From Casuarina equisetifolia (taxonomy: Eukaryota > Streptophyta > Magnoliopsida > Fagales > Casuarinaceae), in contig CM052356.1 in the NCBI GenBank assembly GCA_028551475.1, positions 23,835,884 through 23,899,883 of the forward strand: 64,000 nucleotides of DNA, given 5' to 3'. Below the pieces are notes generated by a model that was not told where the DNA came from, did not search any database, and saw only the letters and a list, made by a program, of their open reading frames with translations. This document shows positions 51,701-64,000 of this stretch, piece by piece (within the stretch, counting starts at the first letter, position 1; the number at the start of each line of letters is the position of its first letter). A program made the translations under genes and the position numbers.

Positions 51701-54700
51701 TGCCCATGTCTTGTGTGAACATGCATCTATTGTATCGGTTTTCTATTTACTTACTGAATAGAATGATGTTTCTATACTGAAAATTTTATTTTTCCAAATT
51801 TGCAGGAACTTAAGTACTAATTCTTTGGGGGGTCCTTTACCATCTGGGATAAGTCAGAAATCTCTCGTAAAGCTGTGAGTAAATAGCAGATGTTTAGAAC
51901 AACCTTATTCAATTGTATATGGCATGCTCTGGTTAGGTTCAACGTGTAACTCACGGAAAAATTTTGTTTTACATAACATCAAGTAAGGCCCCATTTAGAT
52001 TCAGTTTTATCATAATTTTTTTGAGATTCTGTCATTTGCTGAATGAGGTTGGGCTAATCTAGACTCATTATTTTGTTCTCTTCATTTGTTTGTTTAGCTT
52101 AATAGCTTTCTTTCATTTCAACTTTGACATCTACCATACACTTAAAGGCAGCTTTGAGCTTGAGTGTGATGCAAAAATCTGCATCTTTCTTTTTGTTTTT
52201 TATTCTGCTCCACCCCACCCACATCCCAAACCTTTCTGTCTCTGTTATTTAAGTTTTAGGAGTTTACTGTCAGGTCTATATATGCTATCACTCATTATTT
52301 TTACCCGTTGTACTTTGTAGGGATTTGTCATACAATCAGTTCACAGGGTCCATTCCAGATGGTCTAGCTTCTTCAAGTCTGCGGCTGCTGTAAGTACCGT
52401 GCTTGTGTCTATCCTGATTCCTCATCTATAATGTTCAATGAAGTTAATCTATACATCTTTGTTGGGGAAGCTGATGGTCCGCAGTATGGCATACAGCAAT
52501 TTAGTAATCACTGGAACTCGATTTAGAAGACACCGATTTAGTTTAATGTCTTGCTAAGTAGACTGGTATCCAGTGCCCCCATTTTGGTCGGACTAAAACT
52601 TCTAGATTTTCAAAGTATTAGACTGGCAAACCTTTAATGACCAACATCATATTTGCAAGAGAAGAAAAGAAGGGGGCAATGTTGAGTTGGTTTCATGAAA
52701 ATGATCAGTTTTCCCTCAGTTTAATGAACCCAATTGTGAAGGAAAATGTAACTATAATAGCTATATCTTTTCAAATAAAAAAATCATATTGTCAGTCTTC
52801 TTTGTAGAGTATAACCTGTTATCTTGACCAATAATGTATTTTCTGAAAAAGTTCCCCTAATGTATTTTAGAACCTTCTTCCAAGTAGTGTGGTTTGCACA
52901 TTGCCTGATGCAGGATCATCCATTGTCCCCATTTCATTCCATTTTTAGAAAAGCTGTAGTTAAAATATTGCTTTTACTATTGCCTAAAAGGTGTTATCTA
53001 GGTGAGGTCCTTTTTTTTAAAAAAAAAAAATTGTTTGGTGGGGAGGGGGATGAACTATCTGAACGTGTTATCACCATGCAAGAGTGTTACTTTGACTATC
53101 TTATCCTACATAAAAAATTCTTTTAATATGAGTTTGAAGAGGATTGTTTCCCTTGGTGCTCTTATTATACTGTTGAAAATGCCCCATGAACTACTGTTGT
53201 AAATCACTACTAAAATGCTAATTGATTTAGAGCTCTAAATTGTTAACAATTGTCAGTTGCTACTATTTTTAGTAAATCGTAAGGCAGTATGGCACTGCTT
53301 CTGAAGTCAAAGAAACGAGTGTCGACTTCTGACTTATCATGCTTGGCACAAAGTTCGTTAGTTCAAAGAATAATTTTAACATTGTTATTTGTATCAATAT
53401 TTCTCGCAGAATGCACTAGTTTGTTCAAAGAAACTGCGCATCTTATGTTGAAATTATATCCTTTCTCCATACATAAACTCTATTACTCTCTGCCACAGCA
53501 AAACTCAAATTGTGATGCAAGTTGAAGAAGAATTTTAATGAACTTATTTTCTAACCCCAACCACTACTAAAGCTCTTTTTTTTTTTCATTTAATATTGTT
53601 CTTAATTATCTCTTTCATGTCAGGTTTTTGAATGATAACTTACTAGAAGGTCGAGTACAAGAGGAACTTTATTCAATCAGTGTGCATGGTGGAACTATTG
53701 AGTATGTTACAATTTGATTAGCTTGCTGAATGACTTTGTTTATTTGATTAATTCATGTACTAAGCTATCTGTTATGCTTACGAATTTTATACTATACATG
53801 TTTAGCTATGGTATAAAAAAGTGTATGGAATTGAATAATACATAATTAATGGCTATCTTACATGAAGAACTATAGCGATGGTCTTTCCATCCTGTCCAAC
53901 CATTTATGAAAATAGTTTTGAGTAGGCTTGAGCATCATAAAATATAGCTAATAATAGGATTCTCACTATCAACTTTATATGAGTTTTTATCTCACTTATA
54001 AGGATGGTTATGAGGTCCCAAAATTTTAAATTGCTTCTGTTTTTCCCTCCATTACCCACTGGGAAACATGTTCCCAAAGGCCTTTCCGGATAGCTGTTGT
54101 GACTTGTAAAAGCCTAGGTCTATATCCATGTGACAGTGCTTCATACAATTAACTTTGCAGCCTAGCTCTATATCCAACAATCCCTCCATCTTTGGTCCCT
54201 GCCAATTCCCAAAAAATAAAAAACAAAGTAGAGACCTCCCTCTCTTTTTGACATGTAAGCCACTGCTACACTTTCTGCAACAATATTGCCAGCTACCGAA
54301 ACTATGTGTTTAATCTTGTTTAAATACATTTCTTACTTCCAGTAACCCGCTTTCATTCTCTTGAAAGCTATAACATCAGACATTAGTGCATTACTCATAT
54401 GTTCTACTGATAAATATTTATTTCTAGAGAGATCCAAATAGGGTTAACTGCAGAACCTTTGCTGATGCAGGAAAAAAAGAGTGCAGAAAGTTCCTTACTG
54501 AATCAACACAATATAAAATTCTCCTATAAGCATGTTAATAAAGTGATTTCCCTTGGTTTCCTAGTTGTGTAACTCAATGTTATTGTGTATATCATTTTGA
54601 GAGGTGGTTGTTATACATCTCCTTACATAATGGGCCAATTATGTTTTTTGACAGTCTATCTGGTAATAAAGGTCTCTGTGGTGTTCCTCCCCTTCCTGAC

Positions 54701-55987
54701 TGCTCTTTATTCTGGGAAAATGGCGGCTTATCTACAAAGGGTAAAATTGCGGTAGGCTTGTCATGTGTTGTTGTTTTCTTTGTGCTGCTGCTGGTGATAT
54801 ACATGGTCTTCATCAGAAAGAATAGACATGATTATGACTTTGGTCTACCTCATGATTTAATATGTAAGTTCCAAAGGCGGTTCAAATCTGTTAATCATCT
54901 CTCATGTTCTTTTCCTTTCCATTTGTGTTCCTTGTTTGGAGATACTATAATGTGATTTCTTACAGTCTTCCCTCTGTTTTGTTAACTTGCTTTTCTTCCT
55001 CTTAAATCAAGCAATACAATTATCTGACATTAGGTTGAATTTAGAATCACCTAAATAGCTGGTTAGGACTTGATCAAGACATATATTCCCTAGAAGTTTA
55101 ACTCCCAACTCCAAAGATAAAAATACTCTAAAAATTGTTCTCCCCATATTTGAAGTTAACTATCTACTACGAAACAGAATCAAGATTTAGAAATGATAGA
55201 CTTAGGAGGCAAGAACACGCACAGGAAACAAATTCCAAATATTAGTATTCATGTTTTTAATGAAACTCACAACGCACATTAGCAGAACAACAAATTTGAA
55301 CTGTTTACTTTGCCTAGGACAATACTATCCATATATCTTAAGTGTTTAAGAAAAAAAGGAAAAAAAGACCTCATGGTTCCCAAGTTTTGTGTTGGCATTG
55401 GTGACATCGGTTTCTATCTCCAGATGTTACATAGCTAATTTGTCTAGTCTATATACTGTGGTGTACAGATGCCATGGATGCAGTTCAACATGTTCTAGTT
55501 TTGAATCCTCTAAGGGATATGATTATTGGATATCCTGTTTAAACCAAACTAATTTAAATGGTTCTGTGCATTGCTTTTTGGAAAAAGAAAATGAAACACC
55601 CATTATTTGGATTTCTTTCAGAGAATGGCAGTCATTGACATTCAATGTGGATATGCAATGTTGCTTTTCCTCAAATATCAAAAATCCGATTGAGAGCTTC
55701 CACTTTCATATCTCATGGCGCCTTTATGATTATAAGCGTAGTAATTTCTTCCTATAGTTCCCATATCCATTTAAGTACTAACATGCACCTAATCCATTTA
55801 GGTATTATTGTTTGTATTTGAAGCCTTTTTTTTTTCTCTATAACTGTCAAATTGATTGCATATAATGACTCTTTCCTCAGCACTTGCCGCAAAGAGAAAT
55901 AGATATCAGAGGCAGAAATCTTTAATGCATCTTGAGATGGAAAGCCAACATGCCAAGGGACTGCCATCACCTCTCTCTCCTTATTAA
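48781..55987 (+). CDS. RLP4: Malectin-like and LRR receptor-like protein, RLP4 type, no kinase domain
   Basis: Nine exons: 48781-48853, 48930-49988, 50706-50856, 50978-51049, 51807-51874, 52321-52389, 53624-53701, 54655-54863 and 55881-55987. Expected product: about 628 residues, like Arabidopsis At1g28340. A signal peptide (1-22) leads into a malectin-like region (about 26-375, starting YYIDCGG). Then come a WNGDPCAPMSWEAWEGVTC cap, about four LRRs, one helix (about 555-577, AVGLSCVVVFFVLLLVIY) and a short cytoplasmic tail ending LPSPLSPY. It probably binds cell-wall carbohydrate or peptide at the plasma membrane. Each LRR exon should be 69 or 72 nt. Exon 5 counts as 68, which shifts the frame in a G run near 51830 and brings an early stop. 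This may be a sequence error or a broken allele. Confidence 0.88.
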
Positions 55988-57060
55988 CTGATATTCAAGA
56001 AATTGCAGAATTCACAGCAAGTTTTGTGCAGACCATTGAGGCATAGTAAGAGGATAGTTGGCATGATTACACGAGATGGTGGGATATGATGTGAACGACC
56101 TGATTCAGAAGGATAATTTGATAGTTTTCCTTCTGAATGTGATAGTTTTGGCTTTTCTTAGCAATTTGTTCCGAAATGGGTCAGGAAATGCCGCATGGTT
56201 TGTTGAATGCAATGTATCTCATTTGGTTTTGACCAAGTCAAACCAGTGAAGCCCCCTGAAATGTATGATATGCAAATTGCAGGGGTTTCAATGAATATCT
56301 GGTGTAAAGTCAAAAACAGAGTGCATGTAATGACAAGCACACAATGTCCCAATTTGGTCCCCATTTCATTATTACTAAATGATCAAACTTGGGCCGATTC
56401 TTTTCCTTAATGTTATATGCCAACTTGTTTAGGCCCAGATATGTAACCTCAATGGCTTGTTTTGTATCGATCGTAAATGACAAGTTTGTAAATTCAAAAG
56501 TTCCTTGGAGATGATTTTAACTCTTTCCTTTGTCCTATCTTTGAGAGTCCTGTAATGGATAAGTATGCTTTGCTGTTCTAATATATGTAGTTGGATGCAT
56601 TTTGATGGTACTAGCTACGAGATATTCTCTTCTGCTTGCATTTATTGTCACTATGAAGTCCCCACGACCAACCTGTTCACGGATTAAGAATGATTAAGTT
56701 GACAAAATTAAGAGGTCAGAAGGCATTCAGGTTGTAATAAAATAAGAATCATTGTTTTATTTTATTTTTCTCTTTTTTTTAAAAATAAAAATAAAAAATA
56801 AAATTCTCAGCGTTAGAAAAGCTTCAGTCAACCAAGGGCTGTCCCTTAAAGAAGACTTATTAGCTTGTATCAGTGAGGCTGTCGCGCTAAAGCTTGAATA
56901 CCGTTATGGGTGCTGGATTCAGATTGTGTGCCAAAAATGTCAAGACCTAACCCGACCTATGGCGGTGTTGGTTTTCCAGCTTCCGTAAGTGTGGGCTTTT
57001 CCGATTGACTCTGTCTGCGAAAATCTCGGACATCTTTGGTTTTGGGTAGAAAGAACGTAG

Positions 57061-57089
57061 AAAATAAAATAAAATAAAATAAAATAAAA
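57061..57089. repeat. AAAAT pentamer microsatellite (first)
   Basis: Uninterrupted AAAAT units. A matching tract lies about 500 bp to the right. Confidence 0.9.
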
Positions 57090-57553
57090 ATCGAATTGCG
57101 CCTTGAATACTGTCAAAGTATTGAAGAACTGAAGACTGAAATTCTAATAATGTAATTAGTTGAAGGGATTACTGATGGCTTAAACCCCAGGATTCAGGAT
57201 ATTTGTTCTTGACCAAAACAAACTGAGGTATTGGATTTAAGCAAAGTGCCAAACCAATTAGTGAGTTGTCAACATTGCAGTGCGATGGAAGAAAGACCTT
57301 TCAATGCGTCAGTTTTAAAGGAAACCGTGTTCTACCTAAGACGATTCAACCTACACACTTGGAAAAGTCTCTGCCTTAACCCAAGTGTGCCTAGGGCTTA
57401 TGAAGTATCAATTTAAGTCCCAACAACACACTACAACTTGCCAGATAGTTTCGATCTACCCATTACGCAACTTGTCTCTTATTCCTATACATCTCGTGAC
57501 CCATTAAACAATAACATTGACTTTTAAGAGGCTTTCATGCCCCCTTTTTTTTT

Positions 57554-57585
57554 AAAAATAAAATAAAATAAAATAAAATAAAATA
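57554..57585. repeat. AAAAT pentamer microsatellite (second)
   Basis: Uninterrupted AAAAT units after an A-rich lead, the same motif and strand as the tract at 57061. Two like tracts this close might be old poly-A tails of retroposons. Confidence 0.9.
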
Positions 57586-58391
57586 GTCCTTTAGAGTGAT
57601 GTTTCCTCCTACAACTTGAACCCCTTGACTATCAAGTTCGGTTTTAAATTCACGCCACAGAAATCCTACCCTTTGGCTCAATTATTTTAGAATTTTAGAC
57701 AATTAAGTGTTAATGAAATGTGTCAAATGTTAACATAATCGATATCTTTCTATTTTAAGCATCAGCCAAACGTGGAAGACCAGCACATACCAATAGGAAG
57801 CCTACTTAGGTGCTGAGATCGATGATGGGTGGAGTATGATGGAAGGCAATTTTAGTGTTTTAGATATAAGTTCCATGGGCTTGCATGAGATTGTTTACTA
57901 ATTCAAAAATGGTCGCAGCTTGCTTGCCCCCAAAGGTCATACTTTTTCCTTGTTGAATGTCCTATATCAGTTGCTTTCTGTAGACCTTATCGAAGACAAA
58001 ACACACACCGATATTATTGCTTCTGGACATGTCTTCTTCACCTAAACCCGGTTGAACCGGCAACTTCAATGCCCTGGTAAAACTTGCTTTGCAATCAACC
58101 CACGTTGAGCTACATGTCCCATTGCTATGTTGAATTCTTGTACTGAATATGCTTAATTGTTGCAGAATCTCATTACCAGTTCGTGTGTGGATTGAAATCT
58201 ACGGCAACTGTGCTTCTGTTAGCTGGTAATCCGCTCAGATATTTATACATGTTGCATTCATTACTGTATCTGTTACCACTTGCTGGATTGACCATTGACG
58301 ATGGCCACCATTAAAGCGAGCGGTTTCTTCACGGGCCCAAATGATGATGGCAACCCACCACCAGTCTCCGCTTTAATTTGCTGATTTTTCA

Positions 58392-58420
58392 TGATAAATG
58401 AGATAAATGAGATAAATGAG
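58392..58420. repeat. Nine-base ATAAATGAG tandem repeat
   Basis: Three consecutive copies of GATAAATGA-type units, followed by a T/C-rich tract. No function is evident. Confidence 0.85.
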
Positions 58421-59520
58421 AAGATTATTCATAAAGTGAAGGTTATCTTCTCCTTCTTCTTTTCTTCTTTTTTTTCTTCTTTTTTTTTTTGTGTTTTTTA
58501 ATCTATTAGCTCGATGGTGAATTAGTAAAGGTCTCAATCATAAGGTCAGATAAAAAATTATACTCTACTACATGGTTTTAGCTTTTATGGCTGTCTTAAG
58601 CCTTTATCGCTGGATTGAATCCAATTATTTCTCAACTGGCGCTGATGTTTTGATGTTATAAAATAGGCACACCCAACGGCGATTTGAACCCAGTGTGCTG
58701 AGGAAGAATTCAAATATTCCTTTAAAATGTCAAGTGTCGTTATTATAACTAAAAGAAGAGGCTTTAACCGGAATTTAAATCCTCATATTTTTCGATTTAT
58801 TATCCTATGTGCATTCGTAGGTACTCAGGCATCTTCAAAGACGTTTATTATATTCAACACAGGCTAGACATGCTTTAGTTTGTGGATATCTTAGCTTTGG
58901 ACTCTTCAGAAAAACACTATTTTAATACTGATTAAAGCTAACACGTGTGGCCAAACAAGCTTTCCAGACAGCACTGTCGTGGACAAATAGGAAGCGTTAC
59001 ATATTGCAGATTTGACACGGCAATGGCGTAGCTGACCTTGCAATTTGCAAGTATCATGATACAGATGATGGAGCCCACAGCCGTCCAAATAATTGAAAGC
59101 TGTATGGACTTGACTTGGTTGACCTCGACATCTGCATCCAGTCATCCCCATCATGCCACAGCTTCTTCACTAACGTGCGCTGAGTCACCAAATAAAAAAA
59201 AAGGAAAAAAAAAAGGGAATATACTTTGTTAATTTGGCAGCTGCAGCAAGTAGGAACACTAGCAGACGGTGATGGCTCGTGCATATCTGCAGCAGAAGAA
59301 ACAGAAATATTTTGTTATTGCTGGACAACTACGACATCCAAGTGGGCTTATTTTCCTTGACTTTGCATCCCCCCTCTCAGAGTTTTATGCGTGCCATGTC
59401 GGCAACCTCCTTCTTTTTCTAATTACACATTAAAAAAGGGGTTTTGGGTAGCAAATTCTTTTACTCACAGTGTTCATGCAAGGCTGTAAAATGATTTTTT
59501 TTATTTATTTTTTTAAAAAT

Positions 59521-59539
59521 ATATATATATATATATATA
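59521..59539. repeat. AT dinucleotide microsatellite
   Basis: An uninterrupted AT run in AT-rich spacer. Confidence 0.85.
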
Positions 59540-62500
59540 AACAAGGGTTGATCGGGTCAAATTCGGGGAGACCCAGTGGTTCAGTGGGTGGGTCGACACA
59601 AAGCGTCTAGAAAGAGCAGAACTTTCTTTCGATTCCTATCTGATGCTGGAAAGTCTACAATGGGTACTGTTGCCTATCGCTTCTAGACTGACCCATAGAT
59701 CGGTTTTCTCTGACCGACGCACATCTGGACCAATGGGACAGGCTCTGTGGCACACAGGGGAAGCTGGGTCCCTGTAAAACAGATGCCCACTGGTCAATAA
59801 AACCAACTTCTACTCAAACCGTGGAAAGCCTCCGTTTGAAGCTAATTATTGGTCGCCTCCTCACAAATAATGTTTGGTCTACCTCTACCTTGATTGGTTT
59901 AAACACACCACACAAACATACTGGAATAAAGCTGATTTTGACCCAGCCCCTTTCCTGGACTTCCATACTAAGTTTACCACTGCCCACAACACCTTCTAAG
60001 TCTAGTCTTTGTATCTAGAATCAAACAATGATAAAAAGGAGACAAAACATGGAGCTAGACTTTTTATTTGCAGTAATTTCATTTCAACGAAGGAGGGTGG
60101 TTAGCCACTTGACTTCCACAACAATGAAGAGTCAAGTAAATAATACAAGTCACCTAGTTTGAGACCGTCCAAGTCGGCGAAGTATCAAGCAACAACCAAA
60201 GATATGATGATGGCCACCCACTTTTATGGGTTTTTTTTTTTTTTGGGTCTTTCATAATTGTTAGGCTGAAATGAACTGATCATAGTCAAAGGTTTTTGAT
60301 GTAGTTCCGTGTGAAACAAATTGGAAGATATGAAACACGGACAAGGCCGACGACGGAGTCGTGTTGCTTACGCGGCAGCAAGTACCAGGAGTATCTAATT
60401 TTCCTATGTTTGCCCCAAAAGATAAGACTTTAACCATTGTTTTTTTTTTTTTTCCCCCTTTTTTTCTCCAGTGGTGGAGGTGTAAGCAGATAGGATTAAC
60501 AAGATTAAAACACAAGCATATTCCATGACGTAATTGGCAACCTTTGTGACTGCAAAAAGTGAGCTTTCTGTGATCCTCATTTCTTTCACATTCTGCAAAT
60601 TGCAAAAGTAAAGCATGGGTTTAAAACTTACTTTAGGGAAGCCAATGATCTTTCACGTCGGCAGCCATGTCGTGTGAAGCTCTCCGCCCATAATAACCCT
60701 TTCTTTCTTACTCCGATGCACCGGAACATATTTTATTCTCTACACGTATGCATCAAGTCAACTTTTTTTCTAGTTTTCTTCTCTTTTCCACTCCTTTTCC
60801 ACGTTATTCTCGTCCTCCAAGATCTTATTCTATTTAAAATCTCACAAAACTTGTAACTACCGCTCATGTAAGTCCCCCCCAGTAAAGCAGAATCGTTATC
60901 CGGTGCAACTAAAGAGAAAGATAAGGATTGTTGTATATAATACACCCAAATTTCGAGACATGCTTCTGATTGGACTTTATGTTCTTTATTCCGACTTTAC
61001 AAAAATGACATAATGCGATAATATGAAGTGCCAAATACAGGTAGGATGTGAATGTTCCATTAACAATTTAAAGCAACTTAATATCTGGGGCACTGTGTCA
61101 TGATTTAGACGAAGATATTATCCTTAAACACTTATTTATAGGTGGGGATACGAATCTTTTTACCCAAAAAGGCTGATGATTCAAATCCTTCTATCCTTCC
61201 AACCTTGAAAGGCAATATCATCAACTTTCTCAGGCAGTGAGATCATTAAGTCCTTGAATACTTGGAAAGGATCAACTACAAAATCAAGCTTTTGAGTATT
61301 ATAACTGTGTCATATATCGATCCTTAGATTTTATTGGATGATTAGCTTTCGCAGAGCATGTTCCAACGCAAATCCACCTGCAATCCTAATCGGGGATCCC
61401 CCAAATATGCAGCCATTTCGTCACAAGTCTAATTTACTTCCGCTGGGTGGGACATGGTTGCTGCAGATGCGCTGCCGTGATGACGCGGCGTCATAATCTT
61501 GAGCCATCTCATGAGTCATCCCCAACTGAAAAGCCCGATGTAGTGGGAAGGTGGGAGGATGTCATGCACATAAATTAATCTAAAGTTGTTATGAGATGAT
61601 CACAAAGTTTATATTCATATGGACAAGGGTATGCCAGTAGGTAAACACATGTTTTGGCTTTTGTGGCATACTAGGCACTATCCCGAACAACGTCATAGAT
61701 GACATGCGAGGCAGGCCCCTCATCTCATGATTACAGAACTCCAAATGTAGAAATTTTGATTAAGAAAACATCCGATTGATCCACCATAAGGGCGTGTCAA
61801 ATAACGGAGTGGAAGGGGCGGTTCCCTCTTTGAGAAGATGGTGAGCTTTATTTGTTTATTCAGGAAGGTAAAGATGACATCCTGAGCAATGTTTTCAAAA
61901 AGAAAGTTATGGCCACAAGGAAAAAGGGTTTGTCCTGGTGATTACGATAGGTGTCGTGTGTATTCCAAAGGGATAAACCATGATAGATAGATGGACTTTT
62001 TTGGTGACAAATTTCAATGCTCATTGTAGAATAAGATCAGATGAAGATAATGATTAAAGAGAAGAAGGATATCCAGAAGAAGTGCACCCAACAGCGTTTT
62101 AAGCTTCCATCCCTTTTAAAAGTGCTTCCAGCCATCAATGTGATTCGCTAAAACGTTTAACTATTTTGTAAATTGGGTTGGAAGAAAGGCCACTCCACTT
62201 ACCTGACTGTTTATTGGGGTAAAGAAAAGGTGATTGAAGATAATGTTAAGTATTCTTGATCAACTAATCTTCTGAACCAAACAGAGGATAAAGTCAAAAC
62301 GTTCGTGATGCGTGAAACATGCTCTCAATTTTTCCTTATCTATTTTTACAGTCCAAGATTAATTATGCAGTTTCAGATTTGGGTTGTTTAATAATAAAAA
62401 AAACTATGTTGATGATGAATAGTATTATATTGTAAATCAACTTTTGTATGGAAAAATAAATTTATTAATATCTAATTATAATGAAATGGTATTTCCAGTC

Positions 62501-63712
62501 GCTTAAAAAAGAAATGCGATAGTGAGGGTATGACAGATTATGGGATTTGTCACGTGACATGTTTATGTGTCCTAGCAAGCAGCAGCAGCAGAAGAAGGAG
62601 CAATAGTCGAGTCGGGGTCCATCCCATCACGGTATGGCTGCCTCTGCATGACATAAATGCATGCATGTCGGTCGATGTCTATGTCTATCCGCATGGATGC
62701 ATGTAGAGGCAGCGTTTCCGTATGAAGAGCGTACGTACGTCTTTGTGGCCTGAAAACAGAGACCCGAAGAGGGGGCGAATTAAACAAAAGCGGCAATGAT
62801 TAAGAGGAAGGAGTGATGATTCCTTGCGTTAGGGGGAGGAATATAAGGGTAGGGCCCATGGGAAAACACCCCAAAACCACGTCCAAAAGCCCCAAAACCA
62901 GTGACCCACCGTCTCTCACCGCGCTTGGTTTCGATCAACTTGCGGGTGGGCCAGTCAAGCAAAACCAGGACTCGTCCGTACAAACTCACACGTGGAGTGT
63001 GATCGCCTCAATCCTGGAGGGAAAAAGATCACGAAATTGAGAACCCCATCCCCACTTGCCACTCCCTCCAAACAATAACAAACAAAAATTCACTGCGCCC
63101 ACAGGCAATTTGATGGGTGTAGACCAGGGCTAATCACCGCTCTGTTGTTCACATCTCTTGAACCAAAAGATAAACATGTGATTTTTTTTTTGGAAAGATC
63201 TCTTATATTTTCCGTACTGATATTTTTGGTTAAGAAATAAAAAAGAAGAGAAGCCAGTTGTGGGATAGAGAATGTCAAATGTCGGTTGGGGCATATAGAT
63301 ATATAATGGAAGGATTGTTTTGCATGTAGAAAGGTATAATTATAGGATGGGTGGGAGGAATTGAGTTGGGAAAGATACCCAAGTGAACCTAGCCAATAAG
63401 ACAAGGCAGGAGTTAGGGAGGACGAATGAATTGAAGACAGGTAGGTTTTTATCCATTCATCCCCTTCTCCTTATTATTATTAAACTTTGCAGCCCCACAA
63501 GCATCCCATCGGAAGCACCCTCCCCTCTATCTATCTGTGCCTTGATGTTTATCTGGAATTTAAAATGGTATGGCCCGTAAATCTAAACGGGGCACCAACA
63601 ACAACAAATCAGAAAGCAGTGCAGACTTTTAACCAAGTAGCAGAACCAGATAAGATACGTAGTTTGAGATCAGATTCAAAAAGAATGGGGAAGGCAAGCC
63701 AGCCCCCAATGA

Positions 63713-63715
<3 letters not shown>

Positions 63716-63743
<28 letters not shown>
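63716..63743. repeat. GA dinucleotide microsatellite
   Basis: A GAGAGA run close to the right edge. GA tracts are frequent in plant promoters and 5' leaders and can bind BBR/BPC factors. Its target gene, if any, lies beyond the window. Confidence 0.85.
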
Positions 63744-63745
<2 letters not shown>

Positions 63746-64000
63746 CCATGTTGCGGGGCAGCAAAGCTCAGGGGGGATGAACTCGACTAAAACACGGTCC
63801 ACAGTCATGTGAACCCCATCAACTTGCTTGTGTGGGACCTACCTCACATACACAGCCCACAACTCTCACATACTACGACCATGGAGCGAGGAGAGTACAC
63901 CCACTCTCTCTCCATGAATCTTCCTGGCTGCTTACCATCTCCCTCGGGTTGACCCACCGCGCCCACATCCCCATATCTCCAACACGCGTTATATGCGGCC

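Larger units (their letters stand above)
55988..64000. other. Gene-poor right end
   Basis: About 8 kb in which I can support no gene. ORFs are short, unrelated and often run through low-complexity sequence. Several microsatellites are listed separately. From about 62800 the sequence becomes GC-richer, with a CACGTG at about 62990 and a GA tract at 63716, suggesting the promoter of a gene beyond the window. Confidence 0.4.

Noticed and set aside
57061..57585. A retroposon bounded by two AAAAT tracts
   Set aside because: Both tracts have the same orientation, and the sequence between them shows no SINE promoter boxes or target duplication.
59560..59640. Possible tRNA-like sequence with GATTCCTAT
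   Set aside because: No A box at the right distance and no cloverleaf could be drawn.

Overview
This is nuclear DNA from a flowering plant. The window holds eight protein genes with GT-AG introns, AT-rich introns and spacers, and plant-specific products: leucoanthocyanidin reductase, the thylakoid kinase STN7, the NAC factor SOG1, a DVL/RTFL peptide and a GATL glycosyltransferase. The proteins look like those of a non-grass, probably woody angiosperm. I cannot place it more precisely. All gene models are hand-built from splice sites and family similarity recalled from knowledge; no search was run.

Layout: (1) 1145-9295 (+), a 14-exon Tmemb_185A-like membrane protein with a C-terminal RING finger; its intron 13 carries a decayed TRIM-like retroelement. 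(2) 10087-13443 (-), five-exon LAR, convergent with gene 1, with a roughly 2 kb third intron and a recognisable TATA region. (3) 18771-25884 (-), six-exon ILP1/GCFC protein. (4) 26358-31306 (+), six-exon SOG1-like NAC factor, head-to-head with ILP1 across 473 bp. (5) 34936-35064 (-), a 42-codon DVL/RTFL peptide gene. (6) 37829-42921 (-), ten-exon STN7-like state-transition kinase. (7) 45173-46195 (-), intronless GATL. (8) 48781-55987 (+), nine-exon malectin-like/LRR receptor-like protein (RLP4 type), with an apparent one-base deficit in exon 5. About 8 kb at the right end (55988-64000) has no gene I can support and ends in a GA-rich, promoter-like stretch.

The genes are independent units, as usual in plants, and do not form a known biosynthetic cluster. 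The one pairing with a plausible functional link is ILP1/SOG1: both are tied to cell-cycle or endoreduplication control in Arabidopsis, and their shared spacer carries site II-like and telo-box motifs. Repeats include the TRIM-like element, a degenerate satellite of about 160-175 bp (32.3-33.05 kb), a 111-bp tandem duplication (14.6-14.8 kb) and several microsatellites. I saw no CRISPR array, rRNA or convincing tRNA, and no wholly novel system.
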